Below are positions 33,015-42,253 of a stretch of DNA of 64,000 nucleotides, one piece after another (position 1 is the first letter of the stretch; each line of letters begins with the position of its first letter). The translations under genes and the position numbers were made by a program. The notes beneath the pieces are model-generated. The model was not told where the DNA came from. It saw only the letters and a list, made by a program, of their open reading frames with translations, and made no database searches. This DNA is from JADGNZ01 sp963715895 (GTDB lineage: Bacteria; Acidobacteriota; Thermoanaerobaculia; Gp7-AA8), in assembly GCA_963715895.1 (NCBI GenBank), contig OY970284.1:6448001-6512000 (forward strand), given 5' to 3'.

Positions 33015-33138
33015 GCTTCTCTACTTTACTTCACGCGGTCGCGAGGTCTCGCAGTTGCGCGGTCGCGGGGGAACCGGACGCGCAGCATGTGTGTCAACTC
33101 AACCCTGGAGCCTGACCCTTCGACTCGGGATTAGGCCC

Positions 33139-33346
33139 AAAGCCTCATGGAATTGGCTTAAAGCCTCATGGGGTAGGCTTAAAGCCTCATGGGGGTCGGA
33201 AAAAGCCTCATGGGGTAGGCTCAGAGCCTCATGGGGGTCGGAAAAAGCCTCATGGGGTAAGCTCACAGCCTCATGGGGGTCGGAAAAAGCCTCATGGGGT
33301 AGGCTCAGAGCCTCATGGGGGTCGGAAAAAGCCTCATGGGGTAGGC
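33139..33346. repeat. Tandem array 2: ten 21-bp units in a 42-bp alternating pattern
   Basis: Ten units of 21 bp are present. The regular form has an AAGCCT arm, the 8-base loop CATGGGGT, and an AGGCTT arm, a 6-bp hairpin. Alternate units replace the right arm by CGG-type sequence, giving a 42-bp higher-order repeat. The array lies between ispF and gltX and reads as a KASWGS-type repeat in one frame, without a supported start. I treat it as non-coding. Confidence 0.95.
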
Positions 33347-33359
33347 AGATCCTGTGAAA

Positions 33360-33839
33360 TCAGTCAGAACTGCTGATCAACACCACCGCCATCGCGCAAA
33401 TCCCCTCCCCCCGACCGATGAACCCGAGGTGATCGGTCGTCGTCGCCTTCACGTTGATGTGACCCTCTGGGAGGTCGAGGAGCCTGGCGATGTTCGCCTG
33501 CATGGCCTCGCGGTACGGAGCCAGCTTCGGCCTCTCGGCGATGATCGTCACATCGACGTTGGCGATGTCGGCTTCCATCTCCAGCACTACTCGTTTCGCC
33601 TCGCTGAGGAAGATCGTCGAGTCGGCATTCTTCCAGCGCGCGTCGTCGGAGGGAAAGTACTGGCCGATGTCGCCAGCGCCGGCCGCGCCGAGGAGAGCGT
33701 CGGTGATGGCGTGGAGGACGGCGTCGGCGTCGGAGTGGCCGGCGAGACCATCCGTCTCACTGATGCGCACGCCGCCGAGAATCAGCGGACGCGTTTCATC
33801 GAAGGCATGAACGTCAACACCCTGGCCGACGCGGATCAT
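33360..33839 (-). CDS. ispF: 2-C-methyl-D-erythritol 2,4-cyclodiphosphate synthase
   Basis: I place the start at ATG 33839, which overlaps the ispD stop (ATGA), giving 159 aa. Motifs fit IspF: IRVGQGVDVHAF with the zinc-binding Asp and His, GHSDADAVLHAITDALLGA with the third ligand, and TTTDHLGFIGRGEGICA at the C-terminus. It makes cyclodiphosphate in the MEP isoprenoid route. Confidence 0.97.
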   Translation of the reverse strand: MIRVGQGVDVHAFDETRPLILGGVRISETDGLAGHSDADAVLHAITDALLGAAGAGDIGQYFPSDDARWKNADSTIFLSEAKRVVLEMEADIANVDVTIIAERPKLAPYREAMQANIARLLDLPEGHINVKATTTDHLGFIGRGEGICAMAVVLISSSD

Positions 33840-34531
33840 GCGTCGCCCTCCCCGCCCCATTCGGCGTAGATCCGCTCAGCCATCACCAGATCCTCCGGCC
33901 GCGTGATCTTGAAGTTCATCGAATCGCCGCGAACGAGCTGCACGCGGTGACCGTACTTCGCCGCCAGCCCGGCCTCATCGGTCGCGTCGGCATCGTCGCG
34001 GGCTGCGCGTTCGATGATCTCGCGCAGGATATCGACACGGAAGCACTGCGGCGTCTGGGCGGCGACGAGCACCCTGCGATCAAGTGTCGAGGCGATGGCG
34101 TCATCCGCGATCTGATGAACCGTGTCGGGCAGCGGGATGCCTGGAAAGGCGGCGCCATGCGTGCGGGCGGCGTCGAGCGTGGCGTGGAAGGTGTCGATCG
34201 AAAAGAAGGGGCGAACGGCATCGTGGACGGCGACCAGATCGACGTCGTCGCCAGCCGCCTCCAGGCCGCGCGTCACCGACTGTAACCGCGTGGTGCCGCC
34301 GGCGACGAACTGAACCCTTTCCCCTGGCGAAGTTTTGACTGCACTCAAGAGCATGTCCGCCACCGGCACGATCACGCGCGTGACGACGGCATCAAAGAGA
34401 AACCGCTCGATGACCCGCTGCATGAGCGGCTTGCCCCCCAGCGGAAGGAACTGCTTCGGCACATCGCCGCCGAAACGCGTGCCGCTTCCGGCCGCGGGGA
34501 TGATGACGAGGATGCGCTCGGCGTCAGGCAT
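33836..34531 (-). CDS. ispD: 2-C-methyl-D-erythritol 4-phosphate cytidylyltransferase
   Basis: The 231-aa enzyme has the CTP-binding signature IIPAAGSGTRFGGDVPKQFL, then LVAVHDAVRPF, QTPQCF and the C-terminal RGDSMNFKITRPEDL. It catalyses the third MEP step and is translationally coupled to ispF, as in many bacteria. Together they make isoprenoid precursors. Confidence 0.97.
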   Translation of the reverse strand: MPDAERILVIIPAAGSGTRFGGDVPKQFLPLGGKPLMQRVIERFLFDAVVTRVIVPVADMLLSAVKTSPGERVQFVAGGTTRLQSVTRGLEAAGDDVDLVAVHDAVRPFFSIDTFHATLDAARTHGAAFPGIPLPDTVHQIADDAIASTLDRRVLVAAQTPQCFRVDILREIIERAARDDADATDEAGLAAKYGHRVQLVRGDSMNFKITRPEDLVMAERIYAEWGGEGDA

Positions 34532-34580
34532 GGGCTAACCCACACTCCTCACGCGACGAGGAATTACCGACAACCTTAAA

Positions 34581-34815
34581 TCGAGAGCCCTTCTCCCCCG
34601 CGGTTTCTTTGCGGGGGAGAAGGTGCCGAAGGCGGATGAGGGGGCGTTTCACGACGATGTAATTTGCGCACGAGCAGAATGGCAACGTGCAAGCGATGCC
34701 TTCAAGCGGCCTCGGACCAGCGGCGGTAGATGCCGCAGACAGCGTATACGCCCCCCTCATCCGCCTGTCGGCACCTTCTCCCCCGCAAGAAACCGCGGGG
34801 GAGAAGGGCTCTCGA
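34581..34815. mobile_element. 235-bp MITE-like element with long terminal inverted repeats
   Basis: The ends are inverted: TCGAGAGCCCTTCTCCCCCG facing GGGAGAAGGGCTCTCGA. Each end also contains a GCGGTTTCTTTGCGGGGGAGA/AGAAACCGCGGGGGAG hairpin, and CCGCCTTCGG/CGCCTGTCGG elements follow. The interior is short and lacks a transposase gene. It lies between ispD and frr. No clear target duplication is visible. Confidence 0.7.
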
Positions 34816-34865
34816 GGTAAGAGCGTGGTGGCGATTCCATTCGGCGTGCGAGAAATGCGCGTTGG

Positions 34866-34900
34866 CGGTCTCGCGGTCTCGCGGTCTCGCGGTCTCGCGG
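34866..34900. repeat. CGGTCTCG short tandem repeat
   Basis: About four consecutive copies of the octamer CGGTCTCG lie between the MITE-like element and frr. No coding is supported across it. Confidence 0.8.
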
Positions 34901-34960
34901 CGTTCGGGTTCATGTTCGGCGCAATCACCCGCAACCTCGCATCCCCCCAACCCCGCTCCA

Positions 34961-35518
34961 TCACACCGCCATGATGTCGACTTCTTTGCTCTTCAGGATG
35001 TGACCGACCTCGTCGATGTGCTTATCGGTCATCTTCTGGATCTCGTCGAGGCCATGCCGTTCATCGTCCTCGGAAATCTCGTGTCCTTTGAGCATCTTCT
35101 TGAGCTTGTCGTTGCCGTCGCGCCGCACCTGCCGGATGGCGGTACGCGCTTCCTCGGACATGTGATGCGCGCGCTTCACCAGATCCTTGCGCCGTTCCTC
35201 GGTGAGCTGCGGAATGGGGATGCGGATCACCTTGCCGTCCGTGGCCGGATTCAGGCCTAGGTCCGAGTTGCGGATGGCCTTCTCCACGGCCGACACCATC
35301 GACTTGTCCCACGGCTCGGCCACGATGAGCGACGCCTCAGGAACCTTGAGCGACGCCACCTGCGCGATCGGGGTGGGCGTGCCGTAGTAGTCGACCATGA
35401 GGCCGTCGAGCATTCCGGCGTTGGCGCGGCCGGTGCGGAGCGTCTTGAACTCGCGGTGCAGCGCCTCGAGGGCGCCGTGCATGCGGTGCTGGATGTCTTT
35501 GATTACGTCATTGATCAT
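34961..35518 (-). CDS. frr: Ribosome recycling factor
   Basis: The 185-aa protein has the RRF core: RTGRANAGMLDGLMVDYYG, the hinge-side TPTPIAQVASLKVPE, RIPIPQLTEERRKDLVKRA and the long helix ending HILKSKEVDIMAV. It releases ribosomes with EF-G after termination. It follows pyrH on this strand, the standard rpsB-tsf-pyrH-frr set. Confidence 0.98.
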   Translation of the reverse strand: MINDVIKDIQHRMHGALEALHREFKTLRTGRANAGMLDGLMVDYYGTPTPIAQVASLKVPEASLIVAEPWDKSMVSAVEKAIRNSDLGLNPATDGKVIRIPIPQLTEERRKDLVKRAHHMSEEARTAIRQVRRDGNDKLKKMLKGHEISEDDERHGLDEIQKMTDKHIDEVGHILKSKEVDIMAV

Positions 35519-35536
35519 GGGTTCCTCACGTCAAAC

Positions 35537-36250
35537 TCAGTCGCTGACCATCGAGCCGATGTCCTCGCCGAGGAGTGCGCGGCGGATGTTGCCCGGCTCA
35601 TGCAGCGAAAAAATATAGATCGGAATCGAGCTCCCGCGCGCCAGGTCGATGGCGGTAGCGTCCATCACCTGCAGCCGTTCGGCGAGCACGCGCTGATAGG
35701 TCGCATGGGGGATCCTCGTCGCGGTCGGATCTTTTTCAGGGTCCGAGGTGTAGATGCCGTCGACCTTGGTGGCCTTGAAGATGATCTCGCACTTCAACTC
35801 GCTGGCGCGCAGCGCGGCCGCGGAATCGGTGGTGAAGTAGGGATTGCCGGTGCCGGCGGCGCAGATGACGATGCGCGCCTTCTCGAGATGGCGGATGGCC
35901 CGCCGCCGGATGAACGGCTCGGCCACCTCGGCCATCGTGATCGCGGAGGTGACGCGCGTCTGCGCGCCGCGACGCTCCAGGGCGTCCTGCATGGCGATGG
36001 CGTTGATGACCGTGGCCAGCATCCCCATGTGGTCGCCGGCCACCCGGTCGATCCCCTCGGTGGCCGCGGTGACGCCGCGAAAGATGTTGCCGCCCCCGAT
36101 GACGATGGCGATCTGAACGCCGGTGCGATGCACCTCGACGATCTCGTCGGCGATGCGGGCGATGGTGTCGGGATCGATGCCGGTGCGGCGCCCGCCCATG
36201 AGCGCTTCACCAGAGAGTTTGAGAAGGATGCGTTTGTAACGAGGCGGCAT
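35537..36250 (-). CDS. pyrH: UMP kinase
   Basis: I choose ATG 36250 (237 aa), because upstream ATG 36289 adds 13 residues with no homology. The protein has KRILLKLSGEALMG, the VIGGGNIFRG loop and SDPEKDPTATRI, all in UMP kinase order. It makes UDP. A promoter-like pair lies only ~15-43 bp upstream, giving a very short leader. It is separated from tsf by an inserted toxin-antitoxin module. Confidence 0.97.
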   Translation of the reverse strand: MPPRYKRILLKLSGEALMGGRRTGIDPDTIARIADEIVEVHRTGVQIAIVIGGGNIFRGVTAATEGIDRVAGDHMGMLATVINAIAMQDALERRGAQTRVTSAITMAEVAEPFIRRRAIRHLEKARIVICAAGTGNPYFTTDSAAALRASELKCEIIFKATKVDGIYTSDPEKDPTATRIPHATYQRVLAERLQVMDATAIDLARGSSIPIYIFSLHEPGNIRRALLGEDIGSMVSD

Positions 36251-36264
36251 TGGCGATGCTTTAT

Positions 36265-36293
36265 ATAATAGACACAGGTAGGTGGTCACCCAA
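36265..36293 (-). promoter_or_regulatory. Candidate promoter upstream of pyrH
   Basis: TTGGGT and TATTAT are spaced by 17 bp, with the transcript start expected near 36258, about 8 bp from the pyrH ATG. The -10 box is 5 of 6, the -35 box 3 of 6. A very short leader would be unusual for this gene. Confidence 0.35.
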
Positions 36294-36382
36294 TGTCCCT
36301 GTCACACTACCGTGTTTACGGTCATCCGCGAGATCTCGCACATCCCTTCGCCACCCGATGCTGAAGCAGCGGTTTGTGCGGC

Positions 36383-36784
36383 TCACGGCTTCCAGCGCTT
36401 CACCAGCCGTGACCGAATGATCCGAGTGTCATGAGTGAGAAGAGCAAGGCCCATGACGCGGCAAGTCGATACGATCACCCGATCGGCAGGATCGCGATGA
36501 AACGTCTCGGGAAGGGCGGCAATCCCCGCAGCAATCGCGGGGGAGATCGGAAGGATTCGAACTGAGCGCGGATGCGCGGCGGCGTCGAGCCATTCGCTCA
36601 GAGGCACATCGAGCTCGAGACGGCCCCGTTCGACCAGCGTGGCCACTTCCCACAGGCTGATGTCCGAAAGGAACGGCCGCTGGTCTGACGGAAGCCTGTC
36701 GAGCGCGGTGATCACCGCTGCGCCGAGGCGGCGATCCTGATCGACCCACCAGATCCACGCATGGGTATCGAGCAGTAGCGTCAT
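36383..36784 (-). CDS. vapC: PIN-domain toxin (VapC-like)
   Basis: The 133-aa protein has a PIN fold: LLLDTHAWIWWVDQDRRLG with the first Asp, the Glu in LWEVATLVERGRLEL, HRDPADRVIVSTCRVMG with the Asp pair, and LLTHDTRIIRS at the C-terminus. It overlaps the antitoxin stop by 4 bp. PIN toxins are RNases. The module sits between tsf and pyrH in an otherwise conserved operon. Confidence 0.9.
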   Translation of the reverse strand: MTLLLDTHAWIWWVDQDRRLGAAVITALDRLPSDQRPFLSDISLWEVATLVERGRLELDVPLSEWLDAAAHPRSVRILPISPAIAAGIAALPETFHRDPADRVIVSTCRVMGLALLTHDTRIIRSRLVKRWKP

Positions 36785-37011
36785 CGCAGCGCGTCGATCT
36801 CGTCCTCGTCCAGTGCCGGCGCGAGGGGATCACCTTGCCAGCGTGCCTTGCCTCGCACGCGCAACCACGGGCGGCTGTCGACATCCCCTGCCGGAACGAG
36901 GCATGCGACTACGCGTCCACGCTTGGTGATCGTGATCGATTCTCCCCGCTCGTGTACCTCGTCGATGAGTGAGAGGCATCGTGCCTTGAATTCAGAGGCC
37001 GCGACGTTCAT
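36781..37011 (-). CDS. Phd/YefM-type antitoxin
   Basis: The 76-aa protein has the Phd/YefM N-terminus (VAASEFKARCLSLIDEVHER) and the SITITKRGRVVACLVPAG strand. The C-terminal half is charged and would contact the toxin. It is translationally coupled to the PIN toxin by a 4-bp overlap. It probably autoregulates the operon by DNA binding. Confidence 0.88.
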   Translation of the reverse strand: MNVAASEFKARCLSLIDEVHERGESITITKRGRVVACLVPAGDVDSRPWLRVRGKARWQGDPLAPALDEDEIDALR

Positions 37012-37127
37012 TTGACTAGTATAACGGACCAGTCAGCAAGGATGATCAGGAAATCGTGCCGATCATCTTCGAGAGTTTGAGGAGGCGTTCGTAGCGAGGC
37101 ATCGCGACGCTCTATAACAACAAGAAA

Positions 37128-37149
37128 GGGCGGCCCGAAGGCCGCCCTC
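37128..37149 (-). terminator. Terminator after tsf
   Basis: Stem AGGGCGGCC, tetraloop on the minus strand TTCG, GGCCGCCCT, then TTCTTGTTG. It lies 25 bp after the tsf stop and before the antitoxin gene, so the tsf and TA transcripts can be separated. Confidence 0.8.
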
Positions 37150-37173
37150 GAATTTCAATCAACGGGATCAGTG

Positions 37174-38103
37174 TCACTTCAAGTACGAGGCAACCTCGGC
37201 CGCGAAGTCGTCGCCGCCTTTTTTCTCGATCCCTTCACCCAGCTTGTAGCGGGTGAAACGGGTCACCGTGTAGGCGCAGCCGGACTCTTTGCCCGAGGCG
37301 GCCAGATAGTCGGTCACCGTCTGCTTGTCGTTGCGGATATAGGGCTGCTCGAGGAGGCAGGCCTCCCCGTAGAACTTGTCCATCTTGCCGGTGACCATCT
37401 TCTCGATGATGTTCTCCGGTTTGCCGGACTTGGCGGCGGCGTCGCGGGCGATCTCGCGCTCAGTGTCGAGATCCTTCTGGGTTACCTCGTCGCGGCGGAT
37501 GAAGCGCGGCTCCGCGGCGGCGATATGCATGGCCACGTCCTTGGCGATCTCGCTCATGCGCGCGTTCTTCTCGCCGCTGGCGGCGACGAGCTCGACGAGC
37601 ACACCGATCTTGCCGCCGGCGTGGATGTACGACGAGAGGACGGCGTTGGCGGCGGCCTCATAGCGGACGAAACGACGGATGGCGATGTTCTCCTTGATCG
37701 AGCCGATCATGGATAGAACGTGCTGTCCGACCGTCTGACCTTCAGCATCCCCCGGCCACGGCTCGTTGTTGAGCGCGTCGACGGAATCGGCCTTGCTGTG
37801 CGCGATCACCTTGGCCACTTCTTCGGCGAAATGGCGGAAGTTCTCGTTGCGGCCGACGAAGTCGGTCTCGCAGTTGACCTCGACAAGCACACCCAGGTTA
37901 TCGCCGACATACGACTGCACGGCGCCCTCGGCGGTGATGCGGCCGGCCTTCTTGCCGGCGGCGGCCAGACCCTTCTTGCGGAGGATCTTGGTGGCCTCTT
38001 CCATGTTTCCATCGGCCTCGGTCAGCGCGGACTTGACGTCCATCATCCCGGCACCGGTCTGCTCGCGCAGTTCCTTCACCATCGCTGCGGTTACTTGTGT
38101 CAT
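37174..38103 (-). CDS. tsf: Elongation factor Ts
   Basis: The 309-aa protein has the EF-Ts UBA-like N-terminus (VKELREQTGAGMMDVKSALT), the TDFV core NCETDFVGRNENFRHFAEEV, and a C-terminal domain. It exchanges nucleotide on EF-Tu. It follows rpsB with a perfect hairpin in the spacer and ends at a strong terminator. Confidence 0.98.
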   Translation of the reverse strand: MTQVTAAMVKELREQTGAGMMDVKSALTEADGNMEEATKILRKKGLAAAGKKAGRITAEGAVQSYVGDNLGVLVEVNCETDFVGRNENFRHFAEEVAKVIAHSKADSVDALNNEPWPGDAEGQTVGQHVLSMIGSIKENIAIRRFVRYEAAANAVLSSYIHAGGKIGVLVELVAASGEKNARMSEIAKDVAMHIAAAEPRFIRRDEVTQKDLDTEREIARDAAAKSGKPENIIEKMVTGKMDKFYGEACLLEQPYIRNDKQTVTDYLAASGKESGCAYTVTRFTRYKLGEGIEKKGGDDFAAEVASYLK

Positions 38104-38123
38104 CTGAAATCTCCTTGATACAA

Positions 38124-38158
38124 GAGCGCCGTCTGCCTGGATCAGGCAGCCGGCGCTC
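38124..38158. terminator. Hairpin in the rpsB-tsf spacer
   Basis: GAGCGCCG...CGGCGCTC with an inner TGCCTGATCCAGGCA stem. It lacks a T-run. It may attenuate or process the rpsB-tsf mRNA. Confidence 0.55.
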
Positions 38159-38181
38159 CAAGTGGAAGTCGTTTGGCGAAA

Positions 38182-38973
<792 letters not shown>

Positions 38974-39019
38974 GCAAACCCTCCTTTTCGCGTGACGTTT
39001 GAGTTGGACTGCGTTGAGA

Positions 39020-39053
39020 CAAAAAAAGACAGGAGCGAGCGGCGCTCCTGTCT
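39020..39053 (-). terminator. Terminator after rpsI
   Basis: An 11-bp stem (AGACAGGAGCG/CGCTCCTGTCT) followed on the minus strand by TTTTTTTGTCTC. This is the cleanest intrinsic terminator in the window and separates rplM-rpsI from rpsB-tsf. Confidence 0.95.
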
Positions 39054-39090
39054 TCGGGAATCAAACTTGGGAAAACCGGAACATCGGAGA

Positions 39091-39483
39091 TCAGCGCTTG
39101 GAGAACTGGAAGCGAGCGCGCGCGCCTTTCTGGCCGTACTTCTTGCGCTCCTTCATTCTCGGGTCGCGTGTGAGCAGGCCGGCCTTCTTCAGGCGCTTGC
39201 GCAGCTCGACGTTGAAGATCTGCAGCGCGCGCGAGATGCCGTGACGAATCGCGCCCGCCTGGCCGCTGGGGCCGCCGCCGTCAACCGTGACGACGATGTC
39301 GAATTTGTCGGCCGTCTCCGTCAGCGAGAGCGGCTGCTTGATGATCATCTTCAGCACATCGTTGCCGAAGTACTCGTCCAGCGTGCGGTGATTGACGGTG
39401 ATGGCACCGCTGCCTTGACGAAGGTGAACGCGCGCCGTCGAGGTCTTGCGCCGTCCCGTTCCGTAGTATTCAACCAGAGCCAA
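39091..39483 (-). CDS. rpsI: 30S ribosomal protein S9
   Basis: The 130-aa S9 has VEYYGTGRRKTSTARVHLR, TVDGGGPSGQAGAIRHG and the C-terminal RKKYGQKGARARFQFSKR. It lies 18 bp downstream of rplM, forming the conserved rplM-rpsI pair, and is followed by the strong terminator. Confidence 0.98.
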   Translation of the reverse strand: MALVEYYGTGRRKTSTARVHLRQGSGAITVNHRTLDEYFGNDVLKMIIKQPLSLTETADKFDIVVTVDGGGPSGQAGAIRHGISRALQIFNVELRKRLKKAGLLTRDPRMKERKKYGQKGARARFQFSKR

Positions 39484-39501
39484 AGAATCCTCCTAGATCT
39501 G

Positions 39502-39933
39502 TCAGGCGACTTCGAGCCGTTCCGGCTTCTGCGCTTCGTGAGGGTGAACCGTACCGCGGTAGACTTTCAGCTTCTTGATCATCTTACGGCCGAGCTTGTT
39601 CTTCGGCAGCATGCCCAGAACAGCCCGCTCGATCATCGACTCGGGCTTCTCGGCGCGGACGAACCGTGCCGCTTTCTCGCTCAGGCCGCCCGGGTAGAGC
39701 GAGTGGTGGCGGTAGATCTTGTCCGTCTCCTTCTTGCCCGTCAGGAGGATCTTCTCGGCGTTGATGACGATCACGTGATCGCCCGTGTCGAGGAACGGCG
39801 TGTAGGTCGGCTTGCTCTTACCGGAAATGATCCGGGCGATCTCGGTCGAGAGCCGCCCGAGGACTTTGCCCTCGGCGTCGATGATGAACCACTTCGGCTC
39901 GATGTCGCCCTGCTTGGGGAAATACGTACGCAT
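39502..39933 (-). CDS. rplM: 50S ribosomal protein L13
   Basis: Start ATG 39933 has a good AGGAGAG site; the upstream ATG 39948 would add five residues. The 143-aa product has the L13 motifs: KWFIIDAEGKVLGRLSTEIA, DTGDHVIVINAEKI, YRHHSLYPGGLSE and ERAVLGMLPKNKLGRKM. The pair rplM-rpsI is conserved. Confidence 0.97.
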   Translation of the reverse strand: MRTYFPKQGDIEPKWFIIDAEGKVLGRLSTEIARIISGKSKPTYTPFLDTGDHVIVINAEKILLTGKKETDKIYRHHSLYPGGLSEKAARFVRAEKPESMIERAVLGMLPKNKLGRKMIKKLKVYRGTVHPHEAQKPERLEVA

Positions 39934-40568
39934 GACTCTCCTGAACACACTACGAAACTAGAGATTTCGATCTTCGGAGGACCGCGGCGCAGGTGAGAAC
40001 TGCTCAGCGCCGAACGTCATTCAAAGACAACCACACACCTTCCCCGCGGAAGGGGGTGAAACGGTAACACTGCCGAACAGAGCCCGTCAAGGGATTCATT
40101 CCCGGCAATTTGGGGGCGCTTGTCGGGGTCGCCGGTTGTCGGTTGTCGGTTGTCGGTTGTCGGTTGTTAACAGCCGCCGGCAGCCTGGATCACTCCCCAG
40201 CGAGCAAGATCGTCAGAGGCAACCCGATAACAGACAACCGATAACCGATAACCCGGCATCAAGGAATGGCCGACCATCCCATCGGTTTCCCATCAGCACA
40301 TGCCTTCCGATCCCACCGGTCCCCTCCGCGCCGCTGTCCTCAGCGCGACGCTTGCTCTCGAGCCTGCCGCGGCCGAACTCTTCGATCTGCGTCTATCGCC
40401 CATCCGCCGGGTGATGCCGCGTGTCACTCCGCCGGTCGGTCTCGACCCAACCTATTTTCGATACCGCATCGACCGCGACGGAGTCGTCCATCCTCTGCCG
40501 GCCATCGCCGGCGCGCGCGTCTGCCGCGAGAAATCTCCTCTTTGACGGCGGCGTTCTGCCGCCCGTTC
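39934..40568. other. Spacer between rplM and the ABC-F gene, mostly repeats
   Basis: A heptamer-type block with GGTTGTC units runs at 40131-40176, and facing AACCGATAACC-type copies near 40221-40253 make it an inverted repeat. A possible 81-aa frame at 40300-40545 (+) has plausible codon use but no recognisable domain or strong ribosome-binding site, so I do not call it. Confidence 0.6.
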
Positions 40569-42200
40569 ATGATCAGTCTCAGCAGAATCTCCAAACAGTA
40601 CGGCCGGCAGCTCGTCTTCGTCGACGCATCCTTCCAGCTCAATCCCGGCGAACGGGCCGGTCTCGTCGGCCCGAACGGCGCCGGGAAGACGACCCTCTTC
40701 CGGATGATCGTCGGCGAGGAGTCGGCTGACGACGGCGACGTCTCCGTCCCGAAAAAGATGACCATCGGCTACTTCCGGCAGGACATCGAAGAGATGTCGG
40801 GCCGGTCGGTCCTGGATGAAGCCATCGCCGGCAGCGGACGGCTCGGCGATCTCCATCACGAGCTCGAAGCGCTGCAGAACGCCATGTCCGATCCCGATCG
40901 TCTCGACGAAATGGACGCTATCCTCGACCGCTTCGGACACGTCCAGGAGGACTACTCCCACCTCGGCGGCTACGAGCTCGAAGCCCGCGCCCGCGAGGTG
41001 CTCCATGGTCTCGGCTTCGAAGACGACCGGATCGACGGCGATGTAGGTGCCCTCAGCGGCGGCTGGAAGATGCGCGTAGCCATGGCCAAGGTCCTCCTCG
41101 GCCGTCCGGACGTCCTGCTGATGGACGAGCCGACCAACCATCTCGACATCGAATCGATCATCTGGCTCGAAGACTTTCTGAAGCGCTACGAGGGCTCGCT
41201 GCTCATGACCTCGCACGACCGCGAGTTCATGAACCGCGTGGTCACGAAGATCGTCGAGATCGATGAGGGCGACCTCGTCACCTACTCCGGCAACTTCGAG
41301 TTCTACGAAAGGGAGCGCGCCATCCGCGAAACGAACCGCGAGGCCGCGTACTCTCGCCAGCAATCGATGCTGGCCAAGGAGCAGCGTTTCATCGACCGAT
41401 TTGCCGCCCACGCCGCCAAGGCGGCGCAGGTGCAAAGCCGGGTGAAGGCTCTCGACAAGATCGAGAAGCTCGAGCCGCCGAAAAAGCGGAAGACAATGAA
41501 GTTCGATTTCCGCAGACCCTCCCGCTCCGGCGACGACGTGGCCGTGCTGAAAGGCGTTTCGAAGAAGTACGGGCAGCGGACGATCTACGACGGCTTCGAC
41601 TTCCTGGTCCGCCGCGGCGAGCGCTGGTGCGTGATGGGAAAGAACGGCGCCGGCAAGTCGACACTGCTGAAGATGGTCTCAGGCTCCCTGGAGCCTGACG
41701 GCGGCAACGTACGCCTCGGCGCGTCGCTGAAGATGGGCTACTTCTCGCAGCAGGCCTTCGACCTCCTCGATCCAAACCTCACCGTCTGGGAACAGATCCA
41801 GAAGGACTTCCCGCTCGAGTCGATCGGGACGCTGCGCAGCCTTCTCGGCGCGTTCCAGTTCTCGGGCGACGAGGTGGAGAAGAAGATCCGCGCTCTCTCG
41901 GGCGGCGAGCGCTCCCGCCTCGTCCTGGCCAGGATGCTCCTCGATCCTCCGAACTTCCTCGTGCTCGACGAGCCGACGAATCATCTCGACCTGGCCACGA
42001 AGGAGATGCTCGTCGAAGCATTGAAAGACTTCGACGGAACGATGCTCTTCGTCTCGCACGACCGCATGTTCCTGCGCGGCCTCTCGAACCGCGTGCTCGA
42101 GCTCCCCGAGGAGCGTGGCGCCGCGCCGAGGGTCTACGGCGGATCGTATGTGGAGTACGTGAACGCCAGCGGCCACGAAGCGCCCGGAGTACACGCGTAG
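40569..42200 (+). CDS. ABC-F family ATP-binding protein
   Basis: Start ATG 40569 (543 aa) is used because upstream sequence is not homologous. Two NBDs are present. NBD1 has GPNGAGKTT near residues 34-42, LSGGWKMR and DEPTNHLD; NBD2 has GKNGAGKST, LSGGERSR and DEPTNHLD. An interdomain linker (KEQRFIDRFAAHAAKAAQVQ) fits a P-site tRNA-interaction motif. No membrane segment is present, so it is a soluble ABC-F factor, probably ribosome-associated. The subfamily (Uup, EttA or resistance type) is not resolved. Confidence 0.93.
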   Translation: MISLSRISKQYGRQLVFVDASFQLNPGERAGLVGPNGAGKTTLFRMIVGEESADDGDVSVPKKMTIGYFRQDIEEMSGRSVLDEAIAGSGRLGDLHHELEALQNAMSDPDRLDEMDAILDRFGHVQEDYSHLGGYELEARAREVLHGLGFEDDRIDGDVGALSGGWKMRVAMAKVLLGRPDVLLMDEPTNHLDIESIIWLEDFLKRYEGSLLMTSHDREFMNRVVTKIVEIDEGDLVTYSGNFEFYERERAIRETNREAAYSRQQSMLAKEQRFIDRFAAHAAKAAQVQSRVKALDKIEKLEPPKKRKTMKFDFRRPSRSGDDVAVLKGVSKKYGQRTIYDGFDFLVRRGERWCVMGKNGAGKSTLLKMVSGSLEPDGGNVRLGASLKMGYFSQQAFDLLDPNLTVWEQIQKDFPLESIGTLRSLLGAFQFSGDEVEKKIRALSGGERSRLVLARMLLDPPNFLVLDEPTNHLDLATKEMLVEALKDFDGTMLFVSHDRMFLRGLSNRVLELPEERGAAPRVYGGSYVEYVNASGHEAPGVHA

Positions 42201-42253
42201 GGCGGATTCGCCGCGTTATCGGTTCTCGGTTGTCGCTCCACCCCTCTACGTTT

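Noticed and set aside
40300..40545. 81-aa gene upstream of the ABC-F gene
   Set aside because: Codon use is plausible, but there is no domain and no good ribosome-binding site.
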